From Flavobacterium limi (GTDB lineage Bacteria; Bacteroidota; Bacteroidia; Flavobacteriales; Flavobacteriaceae): a DNA stretch of 64,000 bases. Both the position numbers and the translations under genes were made by a program. The notes below the pieces were generated by a model. It saw nothing but the letters and a program-made list of their open reading frames with translations, was not told the DNA's origin and made no database searches. This document shows positions 62,582-64,000 of this stretch, in pieces (the first letter of the stretch is position 1; each line of letters opens with the position of its first letter). The stretch covers positions 124,001 through 188,000 of the forward strand of contig NZ_JAADZV010000001.1 of assembly GCF_010645075.1 (NCBI RefSeq), given 5' to 3'.

Positions 62582-64000
62582 TTTTGATAACGATTGAAAA
62601 CCAAAAATAAACCAATTAGCGTCAATAAACTAATGATGTAAACGATATAATTTGAAGCATTTTCTTCTGTCGAAATAGATCCGTAATAAACGAAAGAACT
62701 CCAGTAATAAGGTGATTTTTTAGCGTTTGGAATCGATTTGTCATGTAAGAAATCAAGTTTGGCATTTGTATTGGCTTCAAAATAGGTTTGTTTATTTTGG
62801 ATGTTTTTATAAAAATCAGTCATAAAAACCGATGTTGTGTAATCATTTACTTTCCATAAAGAAAATAACAGATTCTGCGCTCCTGCAAACTGAAAACCTC
62901 TTGCAACACTCATGGCTCCTTCAGCTTTATAGAGTTTTCCGATTCCGGTTTCACAGGCACTTAAAACCACTAAATCCGGATTGATATTCAGGTTGTACAA
63001 TTCTGAATATAAAACTTCCCGATCGTAGAATTTAATGCTTGCAGGAGTTTCAATGTCTCCTGCAGCAGCATGTGTACTTAAATGCAGAACCGAATAATTT
63101 TGAGCATTATTTTTGAAATTAGAAAAACCTGCATCGGTATTTTCTAAATATTTCCCTTTAAAATTATTGTGGATAGCTTCTAATTCTTTCTTGGAATAGC
63201 TTAATTCAAAAGCTGTTTTTTCGAAAACCGGAAAAACACCCAAAACGTTTTTATCTGAATTACAAACAGGTTTGGAATTCAGATAAAAATTTGCTGAAGT
63301 ATTATAAGCAACCTTAAAATCGTTCAGTAAATAATGCATTTTGGCAAAATTCGTTGTATTTGATTTATGTGTAATCAATGCTTCAAATGGAAGAAAATTC
63401 AAAATGCCATCAGGAACAATTACTAAGTTTTGATAAACTGAATTGTTTGGAAGTTGCAGTAAATCATAAACGATTTTTCCATATTTGATATATCCGGAAA
63501 TATCATTTATGATAGAATTTGCGTCGTTGAAATACGCTATGAAATGTGTAATATAAAACATTTTTCTATGTCCAATATGAACTTCATCGAGTATGATTCG
63601 GTTGTTTTGAAGAACAAAATAATACAATCTTTCAGCACCCACAAAATAATAAACCATCACGGCTTTGTTAGTTTCTAATTTCTTAAACAATGCTTTTAAA
63701 TCACAATTTTCGGGAATATGATCGACATTTTCAGACTGGATTTTTTTCAGGGAAAGCATCAATTCATTTTGTTTTTTTATGAGTTGATTAATTTTCAAAA
63801 TATCAGCGAAATCACCCTTTTGCTGTTCTTTTAAAATAGTATTGTTCAGGTTTTGAAATTGCTGCAAAAGCTGTTTTTCTGCTGCGGAAGCATTTTTAAT
63901 ATTCGAACGGTAACTTTTTAAAATTCCTGATTTAGTTTTTTCAGACAATTGAAAAGCTTTTTCTATATAAGAAGTTTTGCCTTCTTTTTTAAATAATTCA
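62533..64000 (-). CDS. CHAT-domain (caspase-like) protein, 5' end outside the window
   Basis: The frame stays open to the window edge (ELFKKEGKTSYIEKAFQL just before a TTG that should not be taken as the start), so the N-terminal part is missing. The visible part begins with helices resembling the end of a TPR region, followed by a CHAT protease domain. The catalytic His codon is at 63070-63072 (LHLSTHAA) and the Cys codon at 62953-62955 (VLSACETG). One membrane segment (IVYIISLLTLIGLFLVF) and a short basic tail follow. CHAT domains belong to the caspase-separase clan. The target is unknown; the overlap with the retropepsin gene suggests a shared role. Confidence 0.88.
   Translation of the reverse strand, partial: ELFKKEGKTSYIEKAFQLSEKTKSGILKSYRSNIKNASAAEKQLLQQFQNLNNTILKEQQKGDFADILKINQLIKKQNELMLSLKKIQSENVDHIPENCDLKALFKKLETNKAVMVYYFVGAERLYYFVLQNNRIILDEVHIGHRKMFYITHFIAYFNDANSIINDISGYIKYGKIVYDLLQLPNNSVYQNLVIVPDGILNFLPFEALITHKSNTTNFAKMHYLLNDFKVAYNTSANFYLNSKPVCNSDKNVLGVFPVFEKTAFELSYSKKELEAIHNNFKGKYLENTDAGFSNFKNNAQNYSVLHLSTHAAAGDIETPASIKFYDREVLYSELYNLNINPDLVVLSACETGIGKLYKAEGAMSVARGFQFAGAQNLLFSLWKVNDYTTSVFMTDFYKNIQNKQTYFEANTNAKLDFLHDKSIPNAKKSPYYWSSFVYYGSISTEENASNYIVYIISLLTLIGLFLVFNRYQKWKIFTKSSKKRNTKK

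Noticed and set aside
1..64000. tRNA, rRNA, CRISPR arrays, prophage or intact insertion sequences
   Set aside because: I looked through the intergenic regions and saw no cloverleaf-like tRNA ends, rRNA segments, repeat-spacer arrays, integrases or transposases. A tRNA scan would settle this.

Overview
The window is a stretch of chromosome from a Bacteroidota bacterium, almost certainly Flavobacterium or a close relative. The evidence is low GC, many promoters of the Bacteroidota type (TTTG, about 19-20 bp, then TAnnTTTG), type IX secretion (T9SS) C-terminal sorting domains, a SprB-repeat surface protein, the short form of NuoG, and protein sequences typical of flavobacteria. It is mostly core chromosome. 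I see no rRNA, tRNA, CRISPR array, prophage or intact insertion sequence.

Layout. 1-3.4 kb: an Fe-S assembly operon on the minus strand (IscA-like, sufB, sufC) ending beside a frameshifted four-helix-bundle gene flanked by 21-bp direct repeats. 3.6-8.1 kb: a coiled-coil membrane protein, a metallo-beta-lactamase-fold hydrolase, the decayed tail of a T9SS cargo gene, and an intact LamG/leucine-rich-repeat T9SS cargo. 8.2-13 kb: a lipoprotein subtilase, an M1 aminopeptidase and a short-chain threonine dehydrogenase. 13.1-20.8 kb: a small lipoprotein overlapping mfd, a membrane protein, a candidate non-coding RNA on the minus strand, dinB, a PAS protein and a Bax-inhibitor-1 protein. 20.9-34.4 kb: a complete minus-strand nuoA-N operon for respiratory complex I. 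34.5-38.6 kb: a cold-shock protein, aspS, a TlpA-like thioredoxin and a MORN-repeat protein. 38.6-43.4 kb: an iron-siderophore uptake block (TonB-dependent receptor, two small membrane proteins, PepSY reductase-like protein). 43.5-50.6 kb: a TetR-controlled RND efflux operon and a yceI gene whose promoter sits inside a 28-bp perfect inverted repeat. 50.7-53.5 kb: a polyprenyl synthetase with two unknown genes, and a lipoprotein. 53.5-60.5 kb: a beta-barrel-like protein, sucA-sucB, a ThuA-like protein and an MFS exporter. 60.6-64 kb: a SprB-repeat T9SS protein, a retropepsin-like protease and a CHAT (caspase-like) protease running off the window end.

The genes together describe an aerobic, respiring heterotroph: complex I takes NADH made by the 2-oxoglutarate dehydrogenase steps (sucAB), the Suf system supplies Fe-S clusters, the siderophore block supplies iron, and T9SS cargo plus secreted peptidases handle outside polymers.

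The points most worth a second look are the candidate RNA at about 17.8-18.04 kb, the inverted repeat enclosing the yceI promoter, which shares its GGAAACT half-site with the tetR promoter, a dispersed hairpin element whose two copies differ by compensating base pairs, the overlapping CHAT/retropepsin pair, and hairpin repeats that occupy several gaps inside operons.
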